A stretch of 64,000 nucleotides of DNA from contig NZ_QVNQ01000002.1 in NCBI RefSeq assembly GCF_003432485.1, positions 124,001-188,000 on the forward strand, written 5' to 3'. Of the stretch, positions 1 through 8,896 are shown one piece after another. Source of the stretch: Actinomadura spongiicola (GTDB taxonomy: Bacteria; Actinomycetota; Actinomycetes; Streptosporangiales; Streptosporangiaceae). The number at the start of each line of letters is the position of its first letter. Positions within the stretch are counted from its first letter, which is position 1. The notes under the pieces were generated by a model. The model was not told the DNA's origin, did no database searches, and saw only the letters and a program-made list of their open reading frames with translations. Position numbers and translations under genes: made by a program.

Positions 1-1
1 G

Positions 2-835
2 ACCTATGTGCTGCGCGCCCGAGCGAGCATGGCCGACCACGTCAAGGCGCTCTGCGACCTGCTCGACCGTGGCGCCGAGGTGTTCGAGTACGGCAACGGG
101 CTCCGCGTCGAGGCCGACCTCGGCGGGTTCAAACGGGCCCTGGACTACCCGGGGTTCATCGTGGCCTACATCCGCCCGCTGTTCTGCGAGGCGAAGGGAC
201 ACTGCCGGTGGATCGCGCTGTCCGGCGACCCGGCCGACATCGCCACGATCGACGCGGCGATGCTCGACGAGTTCGCCGACAACCCGTCCGTCACCCGGTG
301 GTTGAAGCTCGCCGCCCGGCATGTCCGCGTCCAAGGGTTGCCCGCGCGCACCTGCATGCTCGGCTACGGCGAGCGCGCCCGCGCTGGGCGGATCATCAAC
401 GATCTCGTCCGGGACGGGAAGGTGAGCGCGCCGGTCGCGCTCGGACGCGAGCACCTCGACTCCGGCTCGGTCGCGTCCCCCTACCGGGAGACCGAGGCCA
501 TGATCGACGGCAGTGACGCCATCGCCGACTGGCCGGTGCTGAACGCGCTGCTCAACGCGTCCAGCGGCGCGACGTGGGTGGGGGTGCAGCACGGCGGCGG
601 CACCGGGATCGGCCGGTCCGTCCACACCGGGATGGTGGTGGTCGCCGACGGGACGCCGCTGGCCGGGCTGCGCGTGGACCGGGTGATGACCAACGACCCC
701 GGCAGCGGCGTGGTCCGCCACGCCGACGCCGGATACCAGCGCGCCGTCGAGTTCGCCGCCGAGCAGGGCATCTGGATGCCGAGCCTGGACGGCCTCGGCA
801 GGGAGGAGGGGACCGCATGGACACCGCGCCCTTGA
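2..835 (+). CDS. hutU: Urocanate hydratase (urocanase), C-terminal part
   Basis: This is the last 277 residues of urocanase; the frame is open at the window edge, so the 5' half lies outside. Urocanase adds water to urocanate to give imidazolone propionate, using tightly bound NAD, in histidine degradation. Recognisable family segments are the stretch around [17 protein letters not shown], which carries the conserved Cys, then [13 protein letters not shown], the [14 protein letters not shown] loop and [15 protein letters not shown] near the end. All are standard for the bacterial enzyme. The stop codon (833-835) lies inside the first unit of an 18-bp tandem repeat that belongs to the next gene, so the two genes overlap by 19 bp and are probably co-transcribed. 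The cytosolic location is known for the family. Confidence 0.95.
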   Translation, partial: TYVLRARASMADHVKALCDLLDRGAEVFEYGNGLRVEADLGGFKRALDYPGFIVAYIRPLFCEAKGHCRWIALSGDPADIATIDAAMLDEFADNPSVTRWLKLAARHVRVQGLPARTCMLGYGERARAGRIINDLVRDGKVSAPVALGREHLDSGSVASPYRETEAMIDGSDAIADWPVLNALLNASSGATWVGVQHGGGTGIGRSVHTGMVVVADGTPLAGLRVDRVMTNDPGSGVVRHADAGYQRAVEFAAEQGIWMPSLDGLGREEGTAWTPRP

Positions 836-2025
836 GTGACACCGCGCCCTTGAGTGACACCGCGCCCTTGAGTGACACCGCGCCCCTGAGCGACATCCGC
901 GTGCTGGAGTTCGGCCACTACATCGCGGGGCCGTTCTGTAGCCAGATCCTCGCCGACCAGGGCGCCGACGTGATCAAGGTGGAGCCGCCGGAGGGCGACG
1001 CCAGCCGCAGCACCGTGCCCCTGTCGTACAACGACGTCTACTTCCACGCGCTGAACCGGAACAAGCGCAGCGTCATGCTCGACCTGAAGTCCGAGAGCGG
1101 CCAGGAGTCCCTGATTCCGCTGCTGCGGACGGCCGACGTGGTGGTCACCAACTACGCGGTCGGCATTCCCGAGCGGCTGGGTTTCGGCTACGAGCAGGTC
1201 CGGGAGATCAACCCCGGGCTGGTGTACGTCCACGCCAGCGGTTTCGGCAACGACAGCCCGTACGCGAAGCGGCCCGCGTTCGACGGCATCATCCAGGCCA
1301 TGTCGGGGCTGGTGCACCTGACCGGGGAACCGGACGGCATGCCGATGCAGGCGGGCCTGTTCGTGCCCGACCACGTCACCGGCCTCTACGCGGCGCTCGC
1401 GGTGATGTTCGGGCTCACCCGGCGGCAGTCCACCGGCGAAGGCTCGTTCACCGACCTGAGCATGCTCGACAGCATGATGTCGCTGCTCGGCCCGTGCCTG
1501 GCCGAGTCGCTCCAGCTCGGCGTGAGCCCCATGCGGGTCGGCAGCAGGGTCCGGCGCTCCTACGCCGGGACCTACACGGCCGCGGACGGCTACGTCTATC
1601 TCGCGCCGATGACCCTGCGGATGTGGACGGCCCTCGCCGGAGTCGTGGACGCGCCGCAACTGCTGCCCTACTTCACCGACGCCGATACCGACACCCGGCT
1701 GGAGCACCGCGACGAACTCGACCGCGTCATCGAGGCGTGGACCCGGGCGCATCCGGTGGCGGAGGTCGTCGCGCGGATGGGCGAGGTCGGCGTGCCGTCC
1801 AGCCCGATCTTCAGCGTGGACGCGCTGGCCGCGGACCCGCACGTCCGGCATCGCGGGATGGTCCGGTCGATCCCGATGGAGAGCGGGTCCGGCGAGGTGG
1901 TCGTGCCGGGGTCGCCGCTGCCGGTGGTCGACTCGGCGTTCGCGTCGGGGCCGCCCTCGATCGGGGAGCACACCGAGGAGATCCTCGGCGTCGATCCGAG
2001 CGACCCCGTACGCCATCCCGCCTAG
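817..2025 (+). CDS. CaiB/BaiF family (class III) CoA-transferase
   Basis: The product is 402 residues, normal for a class III CoA-transferase that moves CoA between carboxylic acids through an aspartyl-CoA thioester. Family signatures begin at about residue 27 with [17 protein letters not shown] and [25 protein letters not shown] and the [10 protein letters not shown] segment, which should hold the catalytic Asp, follow. The ATG at 817 is the start because everything upstream in this frame is hutU in another frame. The first 25 residues are four copies of DTAPLS(D), encoded by an 18-bp tandem repeat, and precede the conserved fold, so they are probably a dispensable tail. The acid substrate cannot be read from the sequence. 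The gene ends in a CTAG shared with the converging asparaginase stop. Confidence 0.9.
   Translation: MDTAPLSDTAPLSDTAPLSDTAPLSDIRVLEFGHYIAGPFCSQILADQGADVIKVEPPEGDASRSTVPLSYNDVYFHALNRNKRSVMLDLKSESGQESLIPLLRTADVVVTNYAVGIPERLGFGYEQVREINPGLVYVHASGFGNDSPYAKRPAFDGIIQAMSGLVHLTGEPDGMPMQAGLFVPDHVTGLYAALAVMFGLTRRQSTGEGSFTDLSMLDSMMSLLGPCLAESLQLGVSPMRVGSRVRRSYAGTYTAADGYVYLAPMTLRMWTALAGVVDAPQLLPYFTDADTDTRLEHRDELDRVIEAWTRAHPVAEVVARMGEVGVPSSPIFSVDALAADPHVRHRGMVRSIPMESGSGEVVVPGSPLPVVDSAFASGPPSIGEHTEEILGVDPSDPVRHPA
820..891 (+). repeat. 18-bp tandem repeat, four copies, in the CoA-transferase N terminus
   Basis: The unit gacaccgcgcccttgagt occurs three times exactly (820-837, 838-855, 856-873) and once with two changes (874-891). 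It is in frame and encodes DTAPLS each time. The hutU stop codon lies in the first unit, so copy-number change would lengthen the hutU-to-CoA-transferase overlap region without shifting the downstream frame. Confidence 0.95.
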
Positions 2026-3110
2026 CCGGTGGGGGTCTCGTCGTCGTAGAGCCTCGTCGTGATCTCGCCGTCCCTCGTCACATAGCCGTTGATGATCCCC
2101 TTGGTGCTGTGCGGTGCGGCGAGACGGCCCCGGGCGTCCAGCGCGATCGCGCCGCCGGTCGCGCCGAGCGCCGGGATCTTCTGGTTGACGACGGTCGCGG
2201 CGGCCTTGGTGACGGGCATGCGCGCGTACTCCATGAGGGCGGAGACGTCGTACGCGGCGACGCCCCGGATGAAGACCTCGCCGGTGCCGGTGCAGGAGAT
2301 GGCGACGGTGCGGTTGTCGGCGTACGTGCCCGCGCCGATGACCGGGGAGTCGCCCACCCGGCCGACCTGCTTGTTGGTCAGGCCGCCCGTCGACGTGGCC
2401 GCGGCGAGGTTGCGCGACCCGTCGACGGCGGTCGCGCCGACCGTCCCGCCGACCTCGGTTCGGCCGCCCGCGGTCGTGGCGCCGCGCCCGCCCTTGGCGG
2501 CCAGGAGTTGGTCCCAGCGGCGTTGCGTCCAGAAATAGTCCTGGGTGGTGTAGGGGACGCCATTACGGAGCGCGAATTCGTCGGCGCCTTTACCGGCCAT
2601 GAAAACGTGCGGCGACTTCTCCATTACCAGCCGGGCGAGGGAGATGGGGTTCCTGGTGTGGCGGACACCGGCCACGGCACCCGACCTGCGGTCGGCGCCG
2701 TTCATGATCGAGGCGTCGAGTTCGTGTTCGGCGTCGGTGTTGAACACCGCGCCCTTTCCGGCGTTGAAGTTCGGGTCGTCCTCCAGGACGTTCACCGCCT
2801 CCTCGACCGCGTCGAGCGCGGGCCGACCGTCCTTGATCAGGGCGTATCCGGCGCGCAGGGCCCGGGTGAGCCCGTCTCGGTAGGACTTCTCCTGCTCGGG
2901 CGTCAGGCTGCCGCGCGGCAGCGAGCCCGCGCCGCCGTGGACCGCGAGGACGACGTCGCGGACGCCCGGCCCGGGCGCGGCGGAGGCGGGCGCGGGAGGA
3001 GCGGGCGCGGACACGGTCGCGGCGCCCGCGGCCAGTTGGGAGCCGGAGAGCCCGACGACCAGCAGGGCGAGACCGGTGGAGAGCAGGAATGGGCGCTTGG
3101 GAGACGGCAT
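2022..3110 (-). CDS. Secreted isoaspartyl peptidase/L-asparaginase (plant-type, Ntn hydrolase)
   Basis: The product is 362 residues. A Sec signal peptide covers about residues 1-30 (KRP, then a Leu/Val-rich core, then AAGA), so the enzyme is exported. The mature part matches type III asparaginases: LAVHGGAGSLP near residue 55, the DDPNFNAGKGAVFN loop at 111, DASIMNG at 132, and the self-cleavage site GGTVGATAVD with Thr223 as the predicted new N-terminal nucleophile. RVGDSPVIGAGTYAD supplies the conserved substrate pocket. Such enzymes hydrolyse beta-aspartyl peptides or asparagine after autoprocessing into two chains. The ATG at 3110 is chosen because an AGGAGG ribosome site sits just upstream (around 3115-3121) and the signal peptide starts there; the open frame extends further to 3224. 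Confidence 0.9.
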   Translation of the reverse strand: MPSPKRPFLLSTGLALLVVGLSGSQLAAGAATVSAPAPPAPASAAPGPGVRDVVLAVHGGAGSLPRGSLTPEQEKSYRDGLTRALRAGYALIKDGRPALDAVEEAVNVLEDDPNFNAGKGAVFNTDAEHELDASIMNGADRRSGAVAGVRHTRNPISLARLVMEKSPHVFMAGKGADEFALRNGVPYTTQDYFWTQRRWDQLLAAKGGRGATTAGGRTEVGGTVGATAVDGSRNLAAATSTGGLTNKQVGRVGDSPVIGAGTYADNRTVAISCTGTGEVFIRGVAAYDVSALMEYARMPVTKAAATVVNQKIPALGATGGAIALDARGRLAAPHSTKGIINGYVTRDGEITTRLYDDETPTG

Positions 3111-3229
3111 CGGACCTCCTCGGTGAGATGACCTTGGTCGTCCCCCCGACCTTTTCCAGCGACACCTGCAATTCCTGACGAAACAGTTCATTCCCCCTAA
3201 GTGGGTCGGGTCCTCTACGATCATCGGTC

Positions 3230-4816
3230 ATGGCCCTTCACCGGAAGTCCTGGAGGAGGACGCGCGCCCGCGACATCGTCCGCTGCACGGCCGGGCTCCT
3301 GCGGTTCGCGACGCCCCGGGAAATGGACGCCCTGCTCGACCACCTTCCGGATCACCGCGTCCAGCACCTCGCGACCAGCCATGGAATGCCCAACCGGGTC
3401 GTCCTTGAGGCCCTGCTGAGGCGCGGACGCGGCGCCGACCTCGACTTCCTCGTCCAGCGCGCCCTGCTCGTCGCGGATCCGCCGAGCCTGCTGGGGCGGC
3501 TGCTGGACCTGGACGACCCCCAGGTCAACGCGAGCCTGCTGAGCGCTGACCGCATGCTGACGCGGCTGCCGCGGAACCTGCGCCGCCAGCTCGCCCACCA
3601 GACCTCGCGCCGCGACGGTGTCACGCCGGTGCCGCTGCCGGACGAGGCGCTGGCGTCCCTGTACACCCGGCGCCAGAGCAGCCTCGATCACGCGATGCTG
3701 TACGCGGCCGACCCGGTTCTGGCGGGAGACGCGCTGCGGCGACTCGGCGCCGGAGCCGACCCGCACGGTGCCCTCTGGGCGTGCCGGACCCTGCTCGACG
3801 CCCACCGGGTGCACGAGGTCCGGGAACTCGTCGAGCAGGAGCGGCTGCCCGGGTTCCGCTGGGGACCCGACAGAGCGGAGCCGAGTGTCCTTGCGTACGC
3901 CCTGGCGGCGCTGAAGAGCAGGGACGGAGAGCGCCGGCTGCGGGAGCTGGCCGGGCGGGTGCGCCGTCCCGAGATGCTCCGGTCGATCGCCGAGATCGCC
4001 GACGCCGATGCCTGCGAACCGTGGCGGGACGGTCGTTCGCTCGTCCGCACGGTGGTGCACCGCCGCCACCCGAGCACCCCGCGCGTCGACTGGGCCGCCG
4101 TCGACGCGGACGAAAGGCCGATTTCCCACCGGGTCGCCGGGTTCATCGCGAAGCGCACCGACGCCCCGCTCGCCCTGGTGCTGAGAACGGTGGCCGAGCA
4201 TCCCGAGTCGGCCGTTTTCATCTCCGATCCCGCGCCTGAGGTCCTCGCCGCCCTGTGTGGTCGGGGCACGAGGGTGGGCGCCGACGTGATCCTCAAGGTC
4301 GTCGGGAACGGCCTCGTCGCGGGGACGTTCGACGCCGAGTTCGTGCTCGCGACCGTCCCGGAGGAGTCCCTGCGGGTGGTCGCCGACGCGCTGTGGCTGC
4401 CCGGCCTGCGCGGCACCGCACGCGTCAGGGTCCTGCTCGGGCTGGACGACGACGTCCCGCTGACTCCGGCGTTCGTGGACGAGACCGGGCACGGCAGCGC
4501 CCGCCGCCTCCGCGAACCGGGCGTCCGAAACCACTGGAGCCCCGGACTCGCCTACGGAAGGGAAGCAGGGAGGCTGTTCCGCGAAGGGGCGGTCGTCACG
4601 GCCGACGAGGTGCTCTGGGCGGCCGACGCCGACCCCCTTCTCGCGCCGACCGAGGGGCTGCCCGACCCGCGCGTGCTGCGCCGCCTCGCCGAGCACGTCG
4701 ACCGGCATCTCGGCGTCCGCCCCGAAGCCTGGCTCGCGGCGCTGACCCTGCTGGAGGACGGCTACGTCGGCAGCCTCCCCGAGCTGCTCGCGATGGCCGG
4801 GGACGTCACCAGCTGA
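3230..4816 (+). CDS. Conserved hypothetical protein, 528 residues
   Basis: I do not recognise this protein. It is cytosolic by appearance: no signal peptide or membrane segment, many Arg, Leu and Ala residues, and a mostly helical look with repeated leucine-rich amphipathic stretches (for example DPPSLLGRLLDLDDP near residue 80 and DPVLAGDALRRLGAGADP near 160). This suggests an alpha-solenoid of HEAT or TPR type, but that is inference. The start at 3230 follows a possible -10 box TACGAT (3216-3221) only 8 nt upstream, so the message could be leaderless. It is transcribed divergently from the asparaginase, with about 120 bp between them, and its 3' end overlaps the converging SDR gene by 11 bp. 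Confidence 0.75.
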   Translation: MALHRKSWRRTRARDIVRCTAGLLRFATPREMDALLDHLPDHRVQHLATSHGMPNRVVLEALLRRGRGADLDFLVQRALLVADPPSLLGRLLDLDDPQVNASLLSADRMLTRLPRNLRRQLAHQTSRRDGVTPVPLPDEALASLYTRRQSSLDHAMLYAADPVLAGDALRRLGAGADPHGALWACRTLLDAHRVHEVRELVEQERLPGFRWGPDRAEPSVLAYALAALKSRDGERRLRELAGRVRRPEMLRSIAEIADADACEPWRDGRSLVRTVVHRRHPSTPRVDWAAVDADERPISHRVAGFIAKRTDAPLALVLRTVAEHPESAVFISDPAPEVLAALCGRGTRVGADVILKVVGNGLVAGTFDAEFVLATVPEESLRVVADALWLPGLRGTARVRVLLGLDDDVPLTPAFVDETGHGSARRLREPGVRNHWSPGLAYGREAGRLFREGAVVTADEVLWAADADPLLAPTEGLPDPRVLRRLAEHVDRHLGVRPEAWLAALTLLEDGYVGSLPELLAMAGDVTS

Positions 4817-6104
4817 CGACCCGGTAGTCCTTCAGCAGGCAGCCGTGCGGAGGATCGCCGTCGCGTTCGCCGCGCACGATCGGGTCGTAGACGCGGGCCG
4901 CCGCGTCGACGACGTCCAGCGGCGGACGGAACCCGGCGGCGGCGCGGCGCTCACGGTCCGGCTCCGGCTGCTGGTCGGTGAACCAACCCGGATCGACGCT
5001 CGTCACGTACACACCGCTCTTGGCCAGTTCGGACGCCGTCGTCCGGGTCAGCATGTTCAGCGCGGCCTTCGCCATGTTGGTGTGCGGATGCTCCGCGCCC
5101 TTGTAGACGCGGTCGAACTGCCCCTCGACCGCCGACACGTTCACCACGTACCGGCGAGGATGTTGGGACGCCTCAAGCAACGGGCGCAGGCGCCCCAGCA
5201 GCAGGAACGGCGCCGACACGTTGATGAGCTGCACTTCGATGAGCTCCACGGGATCGACCTCGTGCACCAGCCGCGTCCACGAGTTGACCGGGGACGGGTC
5301 GGGCAGCAGCCCCGCGACGTCCACTTCACCCGACCCGGTCGGCACCGGCGGCGCGGGCGCGGGGAGCGCGGGCAGGTCCTCGCCCGCGAGCAGCGCCGCG
5401 TACGACTCGGGCGGGTGCCGCAGCGTCTGCGCCGCCAGGTTCACGAGGATGTCGAGCGGCTCCCCGGCCCCCACCAGCGCGTCGCACCAGCGGACGAGCG
5501 CGGGGACGTCCCGCAGGTCCATGCCGGTGACCGTGAGCCGGTCCCACCAGTCGTCCCGGTCGGCGACCTCCGAGAACCGGCGGAGAGCGTCCGCCGGGAA
5601 CCTGGTGAGGGCGGTCACGGACGCGCCGTCCCGCAGCATCTTCAGCACCAGCTCGAACCCGGCCTTCACCCGTCCGCCCGTGACGATCGCCCGGCGCCCG
5701 GTCAGGTCCGTCCGCGCGTTCCGGTGCCGGTGATGTTCCTGCGCGCAGGGCGGGCAGAGCCGGTGGTAGAACCCGTCTACCTCCCGGAAGCGCGCCTTGC
5801 AGACATAGCAGGAGCGCAGCCCGTTGAGCGGCGTCCCCGACACGACGACCTCGCGCGGCGCCTCGGCGGGTACGCCCTCACGACGCTCCGGAGCACCCGT
5901 CGCCGTCGCCGTCGCCAGGATCTCCGCGTCGGCGACCGCCCGCCGCCGCCGGGCCGCCGCCCGCTCCCGTTCCCGCGTCCGGCGGGTGAACACGCCCACG
6001 GCCGCCCGCACCCGCTCCAGATCGGGGTCGCCGCCCGGCGCGTCGGCCAGCTCGGCGAGAACGCGCAGACATGTCCGTACATCGTCCTCCCGCATGGGCG
6101 CCAT
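4806..6104 (-). CDS. Atypical SDR-family oxidoreductase with N-terminal zinc-ribbon-like segment
   Basis: The product is 432 residues. Residues 1-95 are Arg-rich and charged. Residues 99-120 hold a CxxC...CxxC pair (CYVCKAR and CPPCAQ) that looks like a small zinc ribbon. From about 135 there is a Rossmann SDR domain starting GRRAIVTGGRVKAGFE. The usual TGxxxGIG is altered, and the YxxxK catalytic motif reads TNMAK, so Tyr is replaced by Thr. The remaining SDR landmarks are present (LVNLAAQT; NVSAVEGQF before the Lys; DPGWFTDQ after it). It may be a poorly active or non-catalytic SDR; cofactor and substrate are unknown. The ATG at 6104 directly abuts a 20-bp tandem repeat and has no obvious ribosome site; the ATG at 6095 is an alternative. 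Confidence 0.75.
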   Translation of the reverse strand: MAPMREDDVRTCLRVLAELADAPGGDPDLERVRAAVGVFTRRTRERERAAARRRRAVADAEILATATATGAPERREGVPAEAPREVVVSGTPLNGLRSCYVCKARFREVDGFYHRLCPPCAQEHHRHRNARTDLTGRRAIVTGGRVKAGFELVLKMLRDGASVTALTRFPADALRRFSEVADRDDWWDRLTVTGMDLRDVPALVRWCDALVGAGEPLDILVNLAAQTLRHPPESYAALLAGEDLPALPAPAPPVPTGSGEVDVAGLLPDPSPVNSWTRLVHEVDPVELIEVQLINVSAPFLLLGRLRPLLEASQHPRRYVVNVSAVEGQFDRVYKGAEHPHTNMAKAALNMLTRTTASELAKSGVYVTSVDPGWFTDQQPEPDRERRAAAGFRPPLDVVDAAARVYDPIVRGERDGDPPHGCLLKDYRVVSW

Positions 6105-6144
6105 TAAACCGAGTTCTCGGCCCGTAAACCGAGTTCTCGGCCCG
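6105..6144. repeat. Two perfect 20-bp tandem repeats with inverted-repeat core at the SDR start
   Basis: The unit taaaccgagttctcggcccg occurs twice back to back (6105-6124 and 6125-6144). Each unit contains the inverted repeat CCGAG-TT-CTCGG. The repeat block touches the start codon of the minus-strand SDR gene and lies just past the helix-turn-helix end of the decayed LuxR gene, so it may be a duplicated operator or a slippage product. Confidence 0.85.
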
Positions 6145-6640
6145 GTGGACGGCGGCGGCGACACCCGTGCGGGACGTGACGCCGAGTTTGGCGAAGATCT
6201 GGCAGAGGTGGCTCTCCACCGCCCGGACGCTGATGATCAGCGGACGGCGCCGTAGAGCCGGTAGCGCACCAGCCCGGCCGGTCTGTCGGGCCCCGCCTCC
6301 CGGGCGTTCGTCACCGCGATCGCCGGTGTGGGAGGTCGACAACGCGGGGAAGACCATCGCCAACCGCCGGACGGCGGTGGGATTTAGGTCCGACACGAGC
6401 CCCGGAAGACGTTCTTCGAGCGCGTCGTCCAGCGCGTCGACGAACGCCCTGAACGGAAGCTCCCGCTCGAATTCGGAGGCGCTCCCGGAGGAGACCGGCA
6501 GCCCGCGCTCATGGGCCGCGGCGGCGAGTCCCCCCAGCAGCCTCGTTTTGCCCGCCCCCGGGTTCCCCGGTCAAAGCCAAAAATCGGAACGCGCCATTCG
6601 CGGAGTCGTCCAGGACCTTTCTCATGGTGCGGAGCACGTG
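6145..6640 (-). pseudogene. Decayed LuxR-family ATP-binding (LAL-type) transcriptional regulator
   Basis: Fragments of a large LuxR/AAA regulator survive in conflicting frames. Reading the minus strand, MRKVLDDSANGAFRFLALTGEP leads into the Walker A site. There the G run at about 6555-6562 has one base too many: GEP is in one frame and GAGKTRLLGG in the next. The new frame runs through SEFERELPFRAFVDALDD and VRRLAMVFPALS. Another shift follows before LVRYRLYGAVR, which ends at once in a stop. A large deletion then joins this to the LuxR helix-turn-helix (ISVRAVESHLCQIFAKLGV). A full member is roughly 900 residues, so most of the protein is gone. The gene cannot make a working regulator; the neighbouring ABC or SDR genes may have been its targets, which is speculation. 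Confidence 0.75.
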
Positions 6641-7125
6641 CCGTCATCCCACCAGGGGACGTCGTGGACGCGACGATTACCGACCAGGTTTCCCCGAGCT
6701 TGGCCCCCGCTTCCCAAGGCGGTCGCCCTGTCTTGGTCAGATAACGCGCGGGGTTGTACCCGACATATTACGTCGTCCTGTTCGGTTCCCGAACGCATTC
6801 TCGCCGGCGACGCCCCGCAGGCTCGTCGACACGGAGATGAAACGCGCGCCGTGTACGCACACCCGCGAACGGTCAGGAGAAGGAATTCCACACGGCTAGA
6901 TCCTGATGCGTTCCGTGCCGACGCCGATGCCGGACGGAGTTCTCCCTTGCCGCACAAGGGGCGTCCCATCGGTGCGTCTCCACCCTGGGGTGGACTCGCG
7001 AGCCGACCCCGGGATCGAGTCGGCTTCCGTTCCACCGGAGGAAGTCATGGCGGCCGATGAATGGTGCACTTGACCACGGTGAAAGAACGCCCGAGTGACC
7101 GGGCTCGCACGGAGAGAAGGCGTCC
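6641..7125. other. Non-coding stretch upstream of the ABC exporter
   Basis: About 485 bp lie between the decayed regulator and the ABC ATPase gene. Open frames here show no recognisable domain and lack coding character. The region should hold the promoter of the ABC operon. A TTGACC at 7072-7077 could be a -35 element, but no convincing -10 partner was seen. The 5' part of the decayed regulator may also lie here in unrecognisable form. Confidence 0.5.
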
Positions 7126-8058
7126 TTGATCGTCGTTGAGGGTTTGACGAAACGTTTCGGTGAGAAGAGGGCGGTGGACCGGCTTTCCTTCACCGTCCGT
7201 CCCGGGGTGGTGACCGGTTTCCTCGGCCCGAACGGCGCGGGCAAGTCGACCACCATGCGGATGATCGTCGGTTTGGACCGGCCCGACGCCGGTTCGGTGC
7301 TGGTCGACGGCAGGCCGTACGCCGAACTCTCCGCGCCGCTGCGGACCGTCGGGGCCCTGCTGGACGCGGGCTGGGCCCGGCCCCGGCACTCGGCGCGCAC
7401 GCATCTGCGCTGGGTCGCGAGTCTGAACGGGATATCCCCGGGGCGGGTCGACGAGCTGCTCCGGCTGGTCGGGTTGGGCGAGGTCGCGGGCCAGCGGGTC
7501 GGCACCCTGTCGCTCGGCATGCGGCAGCGTCTCGGCATGGCCATGGCGCTGCTCGGCGATCCGCGGATCCTGTTGTTCGACGAGCCGATGAACGGTCTGG
7601 ACCCGGAGGGCATCCGCTGGATCAGGCAGCTTCTGCGGCAGTTCGCGACGGAGGGCCGCACCGTCCTGGTCTCCAGCCATCTGCTGTCGGAGATGGCGAT
7701 CACCGCCGACGAGGTCGTCGTCATCGGCGCGGGACGGCTCATCGCGAGTGGCCCGACCGCCGAGTTCGTCGAGCACGCGGCCCAGGCCGTGGTCGTGGTC
7801 CGCGCGGACGACACCGAACACCTCGCCGGGGAGTTGCGGCGGGCGGGTCACCAGGTCGAGACGCGGCCGGACGGGGCCCTCGCGGTGACCGGAACCACCG
7901 CGAGGCGCGTCGGCCAGATCGCCGCCGGGTGCGGTGAAGTGCTGCACGAACTGCGCACCGACCACGGATCACTGGAAGAGGCGTTCATGCGGACGACCCG
8001 TGACGCCGTGGAGTACCGGGCGGCGGACGTCGTCCCGGCGGGTGTGGAGGAACGATGA
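7126..8058 (+). CDS. ABC transporter ATP-binding protein (drug/peptide exporter type)
   Basis: The product is 310 residues, standard for a DrrA/BcrA-like cytosolic ATPase subunit. It carries Walker A GPNGAGKST near residue 37, the signature LSLGMRQRLG near 129, Walker B ILLFDEPMNGLDPEG and the switch histidine in SSHLLSE. A short C-terminal regulatory region follows. The TTG start at 7126 is supported by a GAGAAGG ribosome site 5-11 nt upstream and by the usual MIVVEGLTKRFG opening. The stop overlaps the start of the permease gene (ATGA), so the two are translationally coupled and form one exporter. Context with a two-component system just downstream suggests stress- or antibiotic-responsive export; the substrate is unknown. 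Confidence 0.93.
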   Translation: MIVVEGLTKRFGEKRAVDRLSFTVRPGVVTGFLGPNGAGKSTTMRMIVGLDRPDAGSVLVDGRPYAELSAPLRTVGALLDAGWARPRHSARTHLRWVASLNGISPGRVDELLRLVGLGEVAGQRVGTLSLGMRQRLGMAMALLGDPRILLFDEPMNGLDPEGIRWIRQLLRQFATEGRTVLVSSHLLSEMAITADEVVVIGAGRLIASGPTAEFVEHAAQAVVVVRADDTEHLAGELRRAGHQVETRPDGALAVTGTTARRVGQIAAGCGEVLHELRTDHGSLEEAFMRTTRDAVEYRAADVVPAGVEER

Positions 8059-8843
8059 ACGACGCGCGAGGCACAGCGGTGGAGGGCACGGCGGTGGAGG
8101 GGGCGACACTGAGGAACGCGATCGCCGCGGAACGGGTCCGCCTGGTGGCCGGCAGGTCGACCTGGTGGTGTCTCGCCGTGGCCGCGTCGCTCGCCCTCGG
8201 AGAGGCGGTGCTGGCGGTCCGGGTCTCGCCCGAGGAGGGGGAGGTCACGACCGTCGCCGACGTCATCTCGGGGGCGCTCTTCGGTCAACTGATCCTCCTG
8301 GTGCTGGGGGTGCTCGCGATGACGGGCGAGCACCGGTCCGGCACCATCCGGCTGGCCTTCCAGGCGATTCCGGGCCGCTGGCAGGTGGTCGCCGCCAAGG
8401 CCACGGTCCTGGGCGTCGCCGGCGGGGTGATCGGGTCCGTGTTCGCGTTCGCCTCCTACGGGCTGGCCGTGGTGCTGGCACCGTCCGGGCTCGACCTGAC
8501 CCTGGACACCGCCGCGGAATGGCGCCAGGTGATGGCCGTCGGTCTGGTCTACACGGTCACGGCGGTGATCGGCGTCGCCGTCGGCACGGTGGTCCGCAAC
8601 AGCGCGGCCGCCATCAGCGGGGCGCTGATCTGGATGCTGGTGGCGGAGACCGCGGTCACCCTGATCCCCAAGGTCGGAGACACCCTGGCCTCCTGGATGC
8701 CGTTCACCGTACTGATGGCCCTCCCCGACTCCGCGAAGATCGAAGTGCCGTTGGGCGCCGTCGGCGGCGCGGTGTACTGCGTCGCCGTCGCGGCACTGCT
8801 CCTGGCCTTCGCCCTGACGCTCGTGCGCCGCCGAGCGCTGTGA
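8055..8843 (+). CDS. ABC transporter permease (ABC-2 type)
   Basis: The product is 262 residues with about six hydrophobic segments (for example WCLAVAASLALGEAVL, FGQLILLVLGVLAMTG, the Val/Gly-rich segments near residues 120 and 165, and a last one ending near ALLLAFALTLV). It begins with a short cytosolic tail that repeats GTAVEG twice. The EHRSGTIRLAFQAIPGRW segment is typical of ABC-2 exporters after the second helix. It partners the ATPase encoded immediately upstream (4-bp overlap). A membrane location is clear from the sequence; substrate specificity is not. Confidence 0.88.
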   Translation: MNDARGTAVEGTAVEGATLRNAIAAERVRLVAGRSTWWCLAVAASLALGEAVLAVRVSPEEGEVTTVADVISGALFGQLILLVLGVLAMTGEHRSGTIRLAFQAIPGRWQVVAAKATVLGVAGGVIGSVFAFASYGLAVVLAPSGLDLTLDTAAEWRQVMAVGLVYTVTAVIGVAVGTVVRNSAAAISGALIWMLVAETAVTLIPKVGDTLASWMPFTVLMALPDSAKIEVPLGAVGGAVYCVAVAALLLAFALTLVRRRAL

Positions 8844-8896
8844 CGGCCGGAATTCGTCCGACTTCGACAGAACATTCATGGCACGGTAGGAGCGCA

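Noticed and set aside
820..891. Tandem 18-bp repeats considered as a CRISPR-like array
   Set aside because: There are no spacers and the units are in frame within a coding sequence.
1494..3131. Plus-strand frame of 545 codons across the CoA-transferase and asparaginase genes
   Set aside because: It overlaps two well-supported genes and has no domain.
6622..7035. Minus-strand frame of 137 codons before the ABC genes
   Set aside because: No domain, no ribosome site, and it overlaps the remnant regulator; not supported as a gene.
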